Part shown: one piece after another, positions 28,035-36,856 of the stretch
Numbering within the stretch: position 1 is the stretch's first letter
Layout of the letters: every line of letters starts with the position of its first letter
Assembly: GCF_011516765.1 (NCBI RefSeq)
Contig: NZ_JAAABN010000020.1
Location: 1-43,896 of the forward strand
DNA from: Acetobacter sicerae
GTDB lineage: Bacteria; Pseudomonadota; Alphaproteobacteria; Acetobacterales; Acetobacteraceae
Reading direction: 5' to 3'
DNA length: 43,896 bases
Program-made: the position numbers and the translations under genes
The notes under the pieces: model-generated
The model's database searches: none
What the model was told of the DNA's origin: nothing
What the model saw: only the letters and a program-made list of their open reading frames with translations

Positions 28035-29789
28035 ATGGCGACGCGCGATGACAGTCTGACTGTCCGGCCCGGACGCATCCAGCATGGCAATCAGGGCGCA
28101 CGACCGAAATCCTTCGTCGGTGAGGTCATGCGGGCCGCGAAGAAGGCCGGTCATACCGGCACCCGGTTCGGTGCGAAGGGCAGGGGAGGCGGCGGTGGTT
28201 CCCGTTTCGGACGCGGCCGACGCGCGGCGCTGTCCATGCGGCTGCGCAGCAATGCCCGTCGGGTCGTGGTCAAGGCGCGCGTTGTTCGTCAGCAGGGCAC
28301 GCGCTTTCGTTCCGCACCGCTCTCCCGGCACATCGCCTACCTCAGGCGCGAGGGCGTCACCCGTGACGGTGCCAGGGCCCATCTGTTCGATGCCGGGTCC
28401 GACGAAGCGGACAGCAAGGCCTTCGCGGAACGTTGTGAAGACGACCGGCACCATTTCCGCTTCATCGTCTCGCCCGAGGACGCAGCGCGGATGGAGGATC
28501 TGCGGGGCTTCGCGCGCGAACTGATGCAGGACATGGAGCGCGACCTGGGCACAAAGCTGGACTGGGTCGGGGTGGATCACTGGAACACGGACAATCCGCA
28601 TGTCCATATCCTGGTGCGTGGGGCGGCCGATGACGGCAAGGATCTGGTGATCAGTCGTGCCTATATCAGCCAGGGCGTGCGCGACCGCGCCGCCGAACGG
28701 GTGACGCTGGAACTGGGTCCGCGCAGCGAGCTGGAAATCCGCACCGCCCTGGAGAGCGAGATTGCCGCCGACCGCTGGACCAGCCTCGATCGCGCGTTGC
28801 AGGATCTCAGCGACGAGGGCGGAGGTATCGTCGATCTGCGGCCGGGAGCGGGTGCCGAAGACCCGGAACTGCGGCGCCTGCTGGTCGGCCGGGCGACCAA
28901 GCTGGAGGGGCTTGGCCTCGCCGAACGGGTCGGGGTGGCACGCTGGACCCTCAAGCCGGGGCTGGAGGCGACCCTGCGCGATCTTTCCATCCGGGGCGAC
29001 ATCATCAAAACCATGCACCGCGCTATGTCCGGCCGCGGGGCGGAACCCGATGTCGCGGGTTTCGCGATCCATGGCGAGACGCTGGCCGATCCCGTTCTTG
29101 GTCGGCTGGTCGAGCGCGGACTGGATGATGAACTCAAGGGCTCCGGTTACGTGGTGATCGCCGGCACCGATGGGCGGACGCATCATGTCCGCTTCCCTGA
29201 TCTGGACCTGACCGGCGATGCCAGGATCGGCGCGATTGTCGAGACCCGGAGTTGGGAAGACACGAAGGGCATGCAGCGTCTGTCGTTGGCGACGCGTTCG
29301 GACTTCACGCTGGCCGAGCAGGTGACGGCACCCGGTGCAACCTGGCTCGATCGCCAGTTACTCGCCAAAGAGCCGGCACTAGCCAATGGGGGCTTCGGCG
29401 CGGAGGTCCGCGCGGCGATGGCGCAACGAATTGATCATCTCGCCTCCGAGGGGCTGGTCCGGCGGCAGGGCGAGCGTGTGGTGTTTGCACCCGACCTGAT
29501 CGGTACCCTGCGCCAGCGCGATCTCGATCAGGCGGTCGCCAGATTGGCAGCGCAGACCGGGTTGGAACACCGGCCCGCGAAGGAAGGCGAGATCGTCTCG
29601 GGGGTCTATCGCCAGCGGGTGGCCCTGTCCTCGGGGCGGTTCGCCATGGTCGATGACGGGCTGGGCTTCCAGCTCGTGCCGTGGCGTCCGGCGCTGGAGC
29701 AGAAGCTCGGGCGGCAGATCTCCGGCACTATGTCGCCGGGCGGCGGTGTCGACTGGAATTTCGGGCGTAAGCGCGGGCTCGGGATTTGA
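28035..29789 (+). CDS. Relaxase (VirD2-like, DUF3363)
   Basis: 584 aa. The start ATG at 28035 is chosen for its family N-terminus MATRDDSLTVRPGRI; the frame is open further upstream. The nuclease domain shows FRFIVSPEDAARM, ERDLGTKLDWVGVDHW and the histidine triad H182, H189 and H191 in DHWNTDNPHVHILVRG. A tyrosine in SRHIAYLRREG (about 102) is the likely nicking residue. The C-terminal DUF3363 region ends in GGGVDWNFGRKRGLGI. It nicks oriT and pilots the strand for transfer. It precedes parDE and traG. Confidence 0.93.
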   Translation: MATRDDSLTVRPGRIQHGNQGARPKSFVGEVMRAAKKAGHTGTRFGAKGRGGGGGSRFGRGRRAALSMRLRSNARRVVVKARVVRQQGTRFRSAPLSRHIAYLRREGVTRDGARAHLFDAGSDEADSKAFAERCEDDRHHFRFIVSPEDAARMEDLRGFARELMQDMERDLGTKLDWVGVDHWNTDNPHVHILVRGAADDGKDLVISRAYISQGVRDRAAERVTLELGPRSELEIRTALESEIAADRWTSLDRALQDLSDEGGGIVDLRPGAGAEDPELRRLLVGRATKLEGLGLAERVGVARWTLKPGLEATLRDLSIRGDIIKTMHRAMSGRGAEPDVAGFAIHGETLADPVLGRLVERGLDDELKGSGYVVIAGTDGRTHHVRFPDLDLTGDARIGAIVETRSWEDTKGMQRLSLATRSDFTLAEQVTAPGATWLDRQLLAKEPALANGGFGAEVRAAMAQRIDHLASEGLVRRQGERVVFAPDLIGTLRQRDLDQAVARLAAQTGLEHRPAKEGEIVSGVYRQRVALSSGRFAMVDDGLGFQLVPWRPALEQKLGRQISGTMSPGGGVDWNFGRKRGLGI

Positions 29790-29818
29790 TGTCGGCTGGC
29801 TCGCCTGCGGGTTTTCGG

Positions 29819-29848
29819 CTGACAAAGCGGGTGCTTCATAAGTATGAT
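29819..29848 (+). promoter_or_regulatory. Promoter of parDE
   Basis: CTGACA (-35, 29819-29824), 18 bp, TATGAT (-10, 29843-29848), then an AT-rich strip and the Shine-Dalgarno GGGAGGA (29864-29870) before the parD start at 29879. Confidence 0.65.
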
Positions 29849-29878
29849 AAAATATGCTCGCTTGGGAGGAGCCGCCTT

Positions 29879-30151
29879 ATGTCCACAATCGAACGTATGA
29901 CCATCACCGTGCCGTCCGAGATGGCGGCGACTCTGCGCCAGTCCGTCGATGGCGGCGAATATGCCTCGACCAGCGAGGTGGTGCGGGAGGCATTGCGCGA
30001 ATGGATGCGCCGGCGCGATACCGACCGCCGCGATCTCGACACCTTGCGCGAGGCGATCAGGATGGGCGACGAGAGCGGGTCGAGCATCCCGGCCGAGACC
30101 GTCTTCGCCGAATTGCGTGACGTGATCGCTCGCCGTCGCGCGCAGGGATGA
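29879..30151 (+). CDS. parD: ParD-type antitoxin
   Basis: 90 aa. MTITVPSEMAATLRQSVDGGEYASTSEVVREALREWMRRR is the RHH DNA-binding domain of the ParD/CopG group, with a helical tail that wraps the toxin. Overlaps the toxin start by 4 bp. It represses its own promoter as a rule. Confidence 0.9.
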   Translation: MSTIERMTITVPSEMAATLRQSVDGGEYASTSEVVREALREWMRRRDTDRRDLDTLREAIRMGDESGSSIPAETVFAELRDVIARRRAQG

Positions 30152-30441
30152 AACGGCTCGGCTTCGCTCCGGCAGCGCGTGCCGACCTTCTGGAGATTGC
30201 GCTCTATATCGCCGAAGACAATCCCGATCGGGCCATGAGTTTCGTTGCCGAGCTAGAAGCGAAGGCCGCCGTTGCGGCTGAGCATCCGGGGAGCTTTCCG
30301 GCGCGCGATGAGATCAGTCCCGGATTGAGGGTCATTGTTCACGGCCGCTACCTGCTGTTCTACCGTGAACTGGCCGACGAGGTACGCATCGTCCGTGTGC
30401 TTCATGGCGCACGGGATCTGCCGCAGGTGTTCGACTCATAA
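30148..30441 (+). CDS. parE: ParE-type toxin
   Basis: 97 aa, RelE/ParE superfamily: LGFAPAARADLLEIALYIAEDNPDRA, FPARDEISPGLRVIVHGRYLLFYREL, EVRIVRVLHGARDL. ParE toxins poison DNA gyrase. With ParD it stabilises the element by killing cells that lose it. Confidence 0.9.
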   Translation: MKRLGFAPAARADLLEIALYIAEDNPDRAMSFVAELEAKAAVAAEHPGSFPARDEISPGLRVIVHGRYLLFYRELADEVRIVRVLHGARDLPQVFDS

Positions 30442-30604
30442 AATCAGGGGTTTCCCATAGGATCGCGCGCAGCCGTCGCCAGTGACAATGAACTTCGCCG
30501 CCATCACGACGATCAGAACGTGGAGGCGATCATCAGGCGGAGGCATTTTTACCGTACCGGGTTCTTCTCCACATGCGACGACAAGGCGATCGGAGTTTCT
30601 CAGC

Positions 30605-30805
30605 ATGACAGGGCGAAATAAGGTGCCATCGACCTGTTATCCGGCCACTCGCCAAGATGAGCGCACGCTTGTCGAGTTGCTGGAACAGGGCGAGCGAAGC
30701 GGCGTCAGCAGGCGCACGATTCTCGATATTCTTGCCGCCGTGCAGGCGGACAGGCAGGCCGTCCGTTTATTGTCCGCGCCTATCCGGCGGCCCGAGACGT
30801 CATAA
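30605..30805 (+). CDS. Small hypothetical protein before traG
   Basis: 66 aa, MTGRNKVPSTCYPATRQDERTL then LVELLEQGERSGVSRRTILDILAAV. The helical C-terminus resembles regulatory-subunit tails of plasmid proteins. GGAG lies 9 bp before the start. The preceding stretch (30442-30604) carries an open protein-like segment in the parE frame (VEAIIRRRHFYRTGFF) without a start codon, probably a gene remnant. Confidence 0.5.
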   Translation: MTGRNKVPSTCYPATRQDERTLVELLEQGERSGVSRRTILDILAAVQADRQAVRLLSAPIRRPETS

Positions 30806-30852
30806 TTAGATCTTGAACGCTGGCGAAGCGAGCCGTTTGGTCGGTTCCTGTC

Positions 30853-32835
30853 ATGAACCAGACCAAGATCCTCTGGGGCTCGGTGTGTGCGGTAAGCACC
30901 GTGATCCTCGCCTTCTCCTGGGCCGCGACGCAGTGGACTGCATGGCGGCTCGGCTTCCAGACGCAGCTTGGTGCTCCGTGGTTCACGCTGCTCGGCTGGC
31001 CGGTCTATTATCCGCCGGAGTTCTTCTGGTGGTGGTTCGCCTACGACGCATACGCTCCGGACATCTTCACCATCGGCGGTTACATTGCGGGCTCAGGTGG
31101 GATTGTTGCTGTGATCGTCGCGATCACGATGTCCGTGTGGCGTGCCCGCGAGAAGAAACGCGCCACCACTTATGGTTCAGCGCATTGGGCCGACCCGCGC
31201 GAGATCCGGCGCGCCGGATTGCTCGCGCCCGATGGCGTGGTGCTAGGCCGTTCGGCTGATACCTATCTCCGCCATGACGGGCCGGAGCATGTGCTGTGCT
31301 TTGCGCCCACCCGCTCGGGCAAGGGGGTGGGACTGGTGGTGCCGACGCTGCTGACCTGGCCGGGCTCCGTCATCGTCCATGACATCAAGGGCGAGAACTG
31401 GACGCTGACCGCCGGCTGGCGCTCCCGCTTTGGTCGGGTGCTGCTGTTCGATCCGACCAACCCTGCCAGCGCCGCCTACAATCCGCTGCTGGAGGTCCGG
31501 CGCGGCGAGCGGGAAGTCCGCGACGTGCAGAACATCGCCGACGTGCTGGTCGATCCCGAGGGCGCCCTTGAGAAGCGGAACCACTGGGAAAAGACCAGCC
31601 ACGCCCTGCTGGTCGGCACCATTCTGCATGTCCTCTATGCCGAGGAAGACAAGACCCTGGCCGGGGTGGCCAATTTCCTCTCCGACCCGAAACGGGCGAT
31701 CGAGACCACACTGCGCGCCATGATGACCACGCCCCATCTCGGGGCGAAGGGCGTGCATCCGGTAGTCGCCAGTTCGGCGAGAGAACTGCTCAACAAGAGC
31801 GACAATGAGCGCTCGGGCGTGCTGTCCACCGCCATGTCGTTCCTTGGCCTCTATCGCGATCCGGTCGTGGCGCATGTGACGCGCCGCTGCGACTGGCGGA
31901 TCCGCGACCTTGTCGCCGGCACCCATCCGGCAACGTTGTATCTGGTGGTGCCGCCCTCGGATATCAGCCGCACCAAGCCGCTGGTGCGGCTGGTGCTGAA
32001 TCAGATCGGCCGCCGGTTGACCGAGGAACTGGAGGCGAAGCGGCGCCATCGCCTGCTATTGATGCTCGACGAGTTTCCGGCGCTGGGGCGGCTGGATTTC
32101 TTCGAGAGCGCGCTGGCCTTCATGGCGGGCTACGGCATCAAGAGCTTCCTGATCGGCCAGAGCCTGAACCAGATCGAGAAAGCCTATGGCCAGAATAATT
32201 CGATCCTCGACAACTGCCATGTCCGGGTCAGCTTCGCGACCAACGATGAACGAACCGCCAAACGGGTTTCGGACGCGCTCGGCACCGCGACCGAGATCCG
32301 CGACGCAAAAAACTATGCCGGGCATCGTCTGTCGCCGTGGCTCGGGCATCTGATGGTGACGCGCCATGAGACGGCACGGCCCTTGCTCACGCCCGGCGAG
32401 ATCATGCAGCTTCCCCCTGACGAGGAACTGGTGCTGGTGTCTGGTTGCCCGCCGATCCGGGGACGCAAGGCGCGCTATTTCGAGGATGCCGAACTGGCCG
32501 CGCGCATTCTCCCGCCACCCCGATTCGAGCCGCCGCCGTCTCCAGAGGGAACGCCGCCCCTCGGACCGCAGCCGTCGGGCGACTGGGCCGACGTGGTGCA
32601 GCCGGCGACACAGGATAACGGAGACGACGACCCGGCCAATGCGGGCATCCGTCGTGAGCCGGAACTGCCGGAACAGGAAGAGGTGGTGCAGGCGCCGAGG
32701 AAGCCGGTCCATGAATTCGACCCACCCGAGGATGAGCCCGAAGATGACGCGACGCGGGGGCAAATCCTGCGACACGCGGAGCGGGCTCTCGCGCGGCAGG
32801 TGTCGCTCGATCCCGGCGACAGGATGGGGCTATGA
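30853..32835 (+). CDS. traG: Coupling protein TraG/VirD4
   Basis: 660 aa. Three N-terminal hydrophobic segments (about 8-30, 40-65, 74-95) anchor it in the inner membrane. Walker A is APTRSGKGVG (151-160), Walker B LLLMLDE (401-407), and FLIGQSLNQIEKAYG the following sensor region. The proline-rich acidic tail after 560 is variable in the family. It carries the relaxase-DNA complex to the mating channel. Its stop overlaps the RHH gene by 4 bp. Confidence 0.95.
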   Translation: MNQTKILWGSVCAVSTVILAFSWAATQWTAWRLGFQTQLGAPWFTLLGWPVYYPPEFFWWWFAYDAYAPDIFTIGGYIAGSGGIVAVIVAITMSVWRAREKKRATTYGSAHWADPREIRRAGLLAPDGVVLGRSADTYLRHDGPEHVLCFAPTRSGKGVGLVVPTLLTWPGSVIVHDIKGENWTLTAGWRSRFGRVLLFDPTNPASAAYNPLLEVRRGEREVRDVQNIADVLVDPEGALEKRNHWEKTSHALLVGTILHVLYAEEDKTLAGVANFLSDPKRAIETTLRAMMTTPHLGAKGVHPVVASSARELLNKSDNERSGVLSTAMSFLGLYRDPVVAHVTRRCDWRIRDLVAGTHPATLYLVVPPSDISRTKPLVRLVLNQIGRRLTEELEAKRRHRLLLMLDEFPALGRLDFFESALAFMAGYGIKSFLIGQSLNQIEKAYGQNNSILDNCHVRVSFATNDERTAKRVSDALGTATEIRDAKNYAGHRLSPWLGHLMVTRHETARPLLTPGEIMQLPPDEELVLVSGCPPIRGRKARYFEDAELAARILPPPRFEPPPSPEGTPPLGPQPSGDWADVVQPATQDNGDDDPANAGIRREPELPEQEEVVQAPRKPVHEFDPPEDEPEDDATRGQILRHAERALARQVSLDPGDRMGL

Positions 32836-33293
32836 CCAGGATGCGGATCAAACACACGATCCGGCTACCCGCCGATCTCAGTGTCAGGCTAGCCGATTAC
32901 GCCGCCCGGAAGAAGGTATCGCAGGCGCTGATCGTGGAGACGGCGCTGGCGTCCTTCCTGTCACCAGACGGGCCCGAACGGCTGGAAGCGGCGCTCGCCC
33001 GGCGGCTCGACCGGATGACGCGGCAGTTGGAGCGCATGGAGCGACGGGTGACGATCGCCAACGAGTCTCTGGCCGTGTTCGTCCGGTTCTGGCTGACCAG
33101 TACGCCGCCGTTGCCGGATGCGGCCCTTGCCGCAGCGCAGAGCAAGGGGCGGGAGCGGTATGACGGGTTCATTGAGGCAGTCGGGCGCAGGCTCGCCAGA
33201 GGGAAGACGCTGGACGACGAGGTGAGGCTGGACGTGGGGCTAGGTGAGCAGGGGCAGGATGCCCCTGACCCGAAAGACAATCTTGTAACGTGA
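32832..33293 (+). CDS. RHH (CopG-like) protein paired with traG
   Basis: 153 aa. KHTIRLPADLSVRLADYAARKKVSQALIVETALASFL is the ribbon-helix-helix; a helix rich in Arg/Glu (LERMERRVTIANESL) follows. Such a protein normally stands between traG and trbB in these plasmids and is taken to act in transfer regulation or relaxosome assembly. Here no trbB follows. Confidence 0.85.
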   Translation: MTRMRIKHTIRLPADLSVRLADYAARKKVSQALIVETALASFLSPDGPERLEAALARRLDRMTRQLERMERRVTIANESLAVFVRFWLTSTPPLPDAALAAAQSKGRERYDGFIEAVGRRLARGKTLDDEVRLDVGLGEQGQDAPDPKDNLVT

Positions 33294-33456
33294 TGTCTGG
33301 GTTGGGGGGGGAAGCGGAAAGTCTGTTGTCTGGTGGTGAGATAAGAAAAGTAGTCATTCAGATCAGTCGGTTGCGTTCATCGAACCGTCAGTGGCTGTTG
33401 GGTTTAAATCAAATGGCCTCCGTAGACGCAGCGTGGTTCACTGTGAAAGGTCCTTC

Positions 33457-34338
33457 CTAGCGCCATCCTTGGGATTTTTCGTAATCGGTAATCGCCTCCC
33501 GGATGCCTGCCAAAAGATCCGCAATACACCCTTGTAAATTCACCATTCTGGTTTCAAGAACGTCAGGCAAAGTCGGCGGATTGAGAAAATCATCACCGCG
33601 TTCCGTGTTGATCCCGAGATTTTCGCCACCACCAAACAACACAAACCCATTATTTCTGATGTTGATCGATCCTGCATCCAGCGCAGCTTTGTGAGCAATG
33701 ATATCGCGCGTGGATCGGCCCTTCTGATCACCAATGACGAAGGAGAAATGGGGCATATATCTTTTCAAAATAGGGGCCAGGACCGCTGATACGGTAGTCG
33801 GATGGGACTTCAGGATATTTTTCGCAAACCGATTGAACGAATCCTGAGATTCATTGAAATACGTCGACAAGCCATAGGATAGATAATCGAGCGCCCTTCG
33901 GTATGACAGGACGAACGATCTATACTCGAAATCGATTTTCGCAGTATTTCCTATGCACATTGTCGATCCAAGGGGAATCTGACTTGAAATATTTCTGTCC
34001 GCGAGTTCTTTGCGTAAGCGAGTATCCATATCCCGGATCAAGTCTAGTCTATAATAGCACTCTGCCATGGCCCGTTCACAATATTCGACGCCATTCGAAA
34101 AGCGTCCATATTTCTTAATTTCGTCGCTCTTGGACAAGCGCCATTGCTCGATAAAATATGGCTTTGTATTGAGCCAATTTCTAAAATCGACAAATGGCGA
34201 TCGTAGTCCGGGGGCCATCTCGTAACCGGAGATTGCATTGATCGCATGCATCGTGTCGACGATCTTGTCCCCGAGGTAAGGTCGCAATTGGTTAAGGTCA
34301 AACCTTTGATCAGCGGTAGTTGATTCATTCGTTGACAT
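33457..34338 (-). CDS. HEPN-like hypothetical protein
   Basis: 293 aa, AT-rich gene unlike its neighbours. GRSTRDIIAHKAALDAG contains R211-x4-H216, the RX4-6H signature of HEPN RNases, after helices FEYRSFVLSYRRALDYLSYGL. HEPN proteins cleave RNA in toxin-antitoxin and defence systems. No nucleotidyltransferase antitoxin is adjacent. AAAGGA lies before the ATG. The family call rests on one short motif and predicted helices, so it is tentative. Confidence 0.5.
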   Translation of the reverse strand: MSTNESTTADQRFDLNQLRPYLGDKIVDTMHAINAISGYEMAPGLRSPFVDFRNWLNTKPYFIEQWRLSKSDEIKKYGRFSNGVEYCERAMAECYYRLDLIRDMDTRLRKELADRNISSQIPLGSTMCIGNTAKIDFEYRSFVLSYRRALDYLSYGLSTYFNESQDSFNRFAKNILKSHPTTVSAVLAPILKRYMPHFSFVIGDQKGRSTRDIIAHKAALDAGSINIRNNGFVLFGGGENLGINTERGDDFLNPPTLPDVLETRMVNLQGCIADLLAGIREAITDYEKSQGWR

Positions 34339-34348
34339 GTTGGTCCTT

Positions 34349-34549
34349 TCAATTGCGATACGCGCCTGTTGTAGGACAACAAGCTTGATTAGCCGCTGAC
34401 GAGATATCGACCAACCCTGATCGATCTGAACGGACTATGGAAGACAGGAGGCATTCAAGGCTAGCGTCGCTGACATTTGCTTTCTGGATGATCATCAACA
34501 GAATCTGAAGGTCGCGACTGTCTCCAACCCAACCGATTGAGATAAGCAT
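34349..34549 (-). CDS. Small ORF upstream of the HEPN-like gene
   Basis: 66 aa, starting MLISIGWVGDSRDLQILLM, ending 10 bp before the HEPN-like start on the same strand. It is AT-rich like that gene. Protein-like sequence in another frame (RLISEIQALDTVSRELTF) precedes it up to the IS end at 34609, so it may be the frameshifted rest of a larger gene cut by the insertion sequence. Its own translation is uncertain. Confidence 0.3.
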   Translation of the reverse strand: MLISIGWVGDSRDLQILLMIIQKANVSDASLECLLSSIVRSDRSGLVDISSAANQACCPTTGAYRN

Positions 34550-34608
34550 GCGAATGTCAGTTCTCGGGAAACCGTGTCAAGGGCCTGAATTTCCGAGATA
34601 AGGCGTAA

Positions 34609-35188
34609 GAGCCCTTTTGGAAATTCACGGATGAGCGTTTCGGCGTAGCATGAGGCTTCCCATGGCGATGTGGATCATGGCCTCTGCGACGTCGATCCGC
34701 TGTTCGTAGTCCTTCACAAGGCGACGCCAGCGGATCATCCAACCGAAGGTCCGTTCCACAACCCACCGACGCGGCAGGATTTCAAACCCTTTTGCTGTCT
34801 CTGACCGCCGGATGATCTCGACTGTGAAGTCGAGAAAAGTGGCCTTATCCATCAACTGGAGGCGGTCATAGGCTCCATCGGCAAACAGGTGCTTCACCCA
34901 AGGCCAGCGTTTACGAATGGCATCAAGGATCATCTGTCCTCCTGCACTGTCCGAAATATCGGCTGTTGTCAGCTGAACCAGGAGAAGGCGGCCATCCGTA
35001 TCAACTGCGATGTGACGTTTCCGACCGACGATCTTCTTGCCTGCGTCATAACCACGTGTCTTTGCGTGGGGTGCCTTGATACTCTGGCTATCAATGACAC
35101 CACCCGATGGACTGGTTTCGCGTCCTGCCGCTTCACGATCAAGCATCAGACAGACATCATGAATGGTCTGGAACAGGAAACGGCGCAT
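34609..35188 (-). mobile_element. IS5-family (IS1031-type) insertion sequence, truncated
   Basis: The left end GAGCCCTTTTGGAAATTC (34609-34626) looks like the terminal inverted repeat; TAA before it may be the TNA target duplication of this group. No matching repeat is found on the other side within the following 150 bp, so the transposase 5' end and that terminus are lost. Confidence 0.7.
34625..35188 (-). pseudogene. Truncated IS5-family transposase
   Basis: 187 aa, the C-terminal DDE part only (full length about 250-270): MLDREAAGRETSPSGGVIDSQSIKAP (first D), HLFADGAYDR (second D) and FEILPRRWVVERTFGWMIRWRRL (E, with the Y-(2)-R-like box). The N-terminal HTH region is absent. The ATG at 35188 is internal to the original gene. 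Very probably inactive. Confidence 0.85.
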
Positions 35189-35252
35189 GTTCTGAAAAGC
35201 ATAGATTGGCCCGATTGGCCAGTTTATGATGTTTTGAAAGCATAAATGGGCC
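35187..35252. repeat. Imperfect 24-25-bp direct repeat at the broken IS end
   Basis: Copy 1 (35187-35211) starts ATGTTCTGAAAAGCATA and copy 2 (35229-35252) starts ATGTTTTGAAAGCATA. They agree at about 21 of 25 positions, 42 bp apart. One lies at the truncated transposase start, the other just outside, so it may mark the deletion or rearrangement point. Confidence 0.5.
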
Positions 35253-35360
35253 GGCTGCTCGTGATCACTTCAGCATAAGTTGGCTGCAGAAGGCAGCTTG
35301 TCACAGCTGCATGGTTGGGTCGCCGCCTCCCGGCGCTACATATAGGCGGGTGCTTTAGGG

Positions 35361-35552
35361 CTACTTTTCGGCTGGCGGTTTTGTCGACTGCTCGGGAAGC
35401 CTCGTGTGGGGTTGATCGAAAAATTCACGTTGCATTTCAAGAAACCGGTACTTCGGTTCTTCCACCCGCTTGCGATAAGCCGGCGAAAGACACCACACCA
35501 GCACCACGGCGAGGACACATACGAGCAAGGCAATGACGATGAAGGCAAACAT
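35361..35552 (-). CDS. Small one-TM protein at the end of the oxidase operon
   Basis: 63 aa. MFAFIVIALLVCVLAVVLVWCLSPAYRKRVEEPKYRF: one membrane helix and a charged tail. GAGGGA lies 7 bp before the ATG. It comes 41 bp after the oxidase subunit II stop, where small CcoQ/FixQ-like proteins or oxidase assembly peptides are found. That role is inferred from place and shape only. Confidence 0.65.
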   Translation of the reverse strand: MFAFIVIALLVCVLAVVLVWCLSPAYRKRVEEPKYRFLEMQREFFDQPHTRLPEQSTKPPAEK

Positions 35553-35593
35553 GCAGCGGTCCCTCGATCAGGTAACGATGGTGACATTCGCCA

Positions 35594-36856
35594 TCAGGGC
35601 TTGTTCACTGGCGCCGCGGCTTTCAGCGAACCCTGTTCGGCTGCCTGCCCGTATAGCGAGCGCACATAAGCGGCCAGCGCTTGGCGGTCCGGTTCGCTGA
35701 GCGTTGGAAAAGCAAGCATGGCCGTTCCGGGAACACCCACGCGGAGTACGCGGTCAATCTCGCTCACGTCGGGCTGGAGATGCCGGAAGTTGTAGGGCCG
35801 CGGTTTGAACGCAAGCGATGCCGGACCGTCGCCACCGCCGCCGACGCCGTGACATGCCGTGCAGTTTTGCGCATACAGTTCTACACCCCGCGAGACGCCG
35901 CCGGGCTCGGACGTTGCCGGTTCTGCGGCCGCATGTAGTGTCGACACGAAGGCCCCAAGGTCAGCGACCTGCTGTGCGGTCAGGTCTCGCCAGGCCGGCA
36001 TCGAGCTACCAACGACTCCATCATGCAAAATGCCGGCAAAAGCGCCTTCGCTGTAACGGAACACGGTGAGGTTGGTAGGGTGTGGCAGCAACGATGCGCT
36101 AGCCACCGACGCGCCATTGCCCAGCGCACCGTGGCAGCCTGCACAATTCTGTGCGAACAGCGTTGCCCCCCGATTGGCGACCCCTGTTGGAGAAAGCGTC
36201 CGTGGCAGTTCCCTGCCAGGACTCGCCAAATGCGCGCGTGCGCCATTCGCGTCCAGCGATGCATCGCTGTCAGGCTGCATGCCCGGCATGGCTTCATTGG
36301 GCGCATCGTGCGCGGCGCTCCCCGCCTGCATGCGTGCGCGGCCCAAGGTTTTCATATAGGCCAGCAGATCCTTGGCCACGTCGGTTGGCTGGTTGGGGCT
36401 GCCTTTGAACATCCAGGCAAAGCCGGGCATCACCGAGCCCGGAACGATGAGCCGTGGATTGTAGAGGTGGGTCAACTGCCAGTCGTCGCTGCGGACTCCG
36501 GATTCACGCGCGAGGTCGGGCCCGATTCGTCGGGTGCCCCACAGCTGCGGCGACTCGAACTTGGTTTCCCATGGTGTGGTCGGCGGTCCCCAGCGACGCA
36601 CGTCCTCGGGCGTGCTGCGCACCTGCTCGCTATGGCAGTACGCGCAGCCCTGGGTGCCATAGGTAATACGGCCTCTGGTCTCGGCCGGCGTGAAGGGAGC
36701 CAGCGTCAACGGCGCATGATCATGGATCGATTTCTCCAGCCGTAAACCAGGCAGGATCCCGAGCGCCACGACAGACAATACGAAGAAGCCGATGCCTGCC
36801 ACAAAAAGAATCATCTGGGCGGCGCCAAACCAGCGTTTGCGCGGCAGCAGGCTCAT
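35594..36856 (-). CDS. ccoO: Triheme cbb3-type oxidase subunit II (CcoO fused to a CcoP-like part)
   Basis: 420 aa, about twice normal CcoO. One N-terminal helix (about 12-35), then the CcoO domain with TYGTQGCAYCHSEQVR (heme at C71/C74/H75), ESPQLWGTRRIGPDLA, HLYNPRLIVPGSVMP. After a linker (175-225) come two cytochrome c domains with CAGCH (238-242) and CTACH (332-336), as in CcoP. So one chain seems to replace the mono- and diheme subunits. It accepts periplasmic electrons for CcoN. The start ATG at 36856 overlaps the ccoN stop by 4 bp. Confidence 0.9.
   Translation of the reverse strand: MSLLPRKRWFGAAQMILFVAGIGFFVLSVVALGILPGLRLEKSIHDHAPLTLAPFTPAETRGRITYGTQGCAYCHSEQVRSTPEDVRRWGPPTTPWETKFESPQLWGTRRIGPDLARESGVRSDDWQLTHLYNPRLIVPGSVMPGFAWMFKGSPNQPTDVAKDLLAYMKTLGRARMQAGSAAHDAPNEAMPGMQPDSDASLDANGARAHLASPGRELPRTLSPTGVANRGATLFAQNCAGCHGALGNGASVASASLLPHPTNLTVFRYSEGAFAGILHDGVVGSSMPAWRDLTAQQVADLGAFVSTLHAAAEPATSEPGGVSRGVELYAQNCTACHGVGGGGDGPASLAFKPRPYNFRHLQPDVSEIDRVLRVGVPGTAMLAFPTLSEPDRQALAAYVRSLYGQAAEQGSLKAAAPVNKP

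Noticed and set aside
28005..29186. Leftward 393-aa frame in the relaxase gene
   Set aside because: Antisense shadow; the relaxase has its histidine triad and family ends on the other strand.
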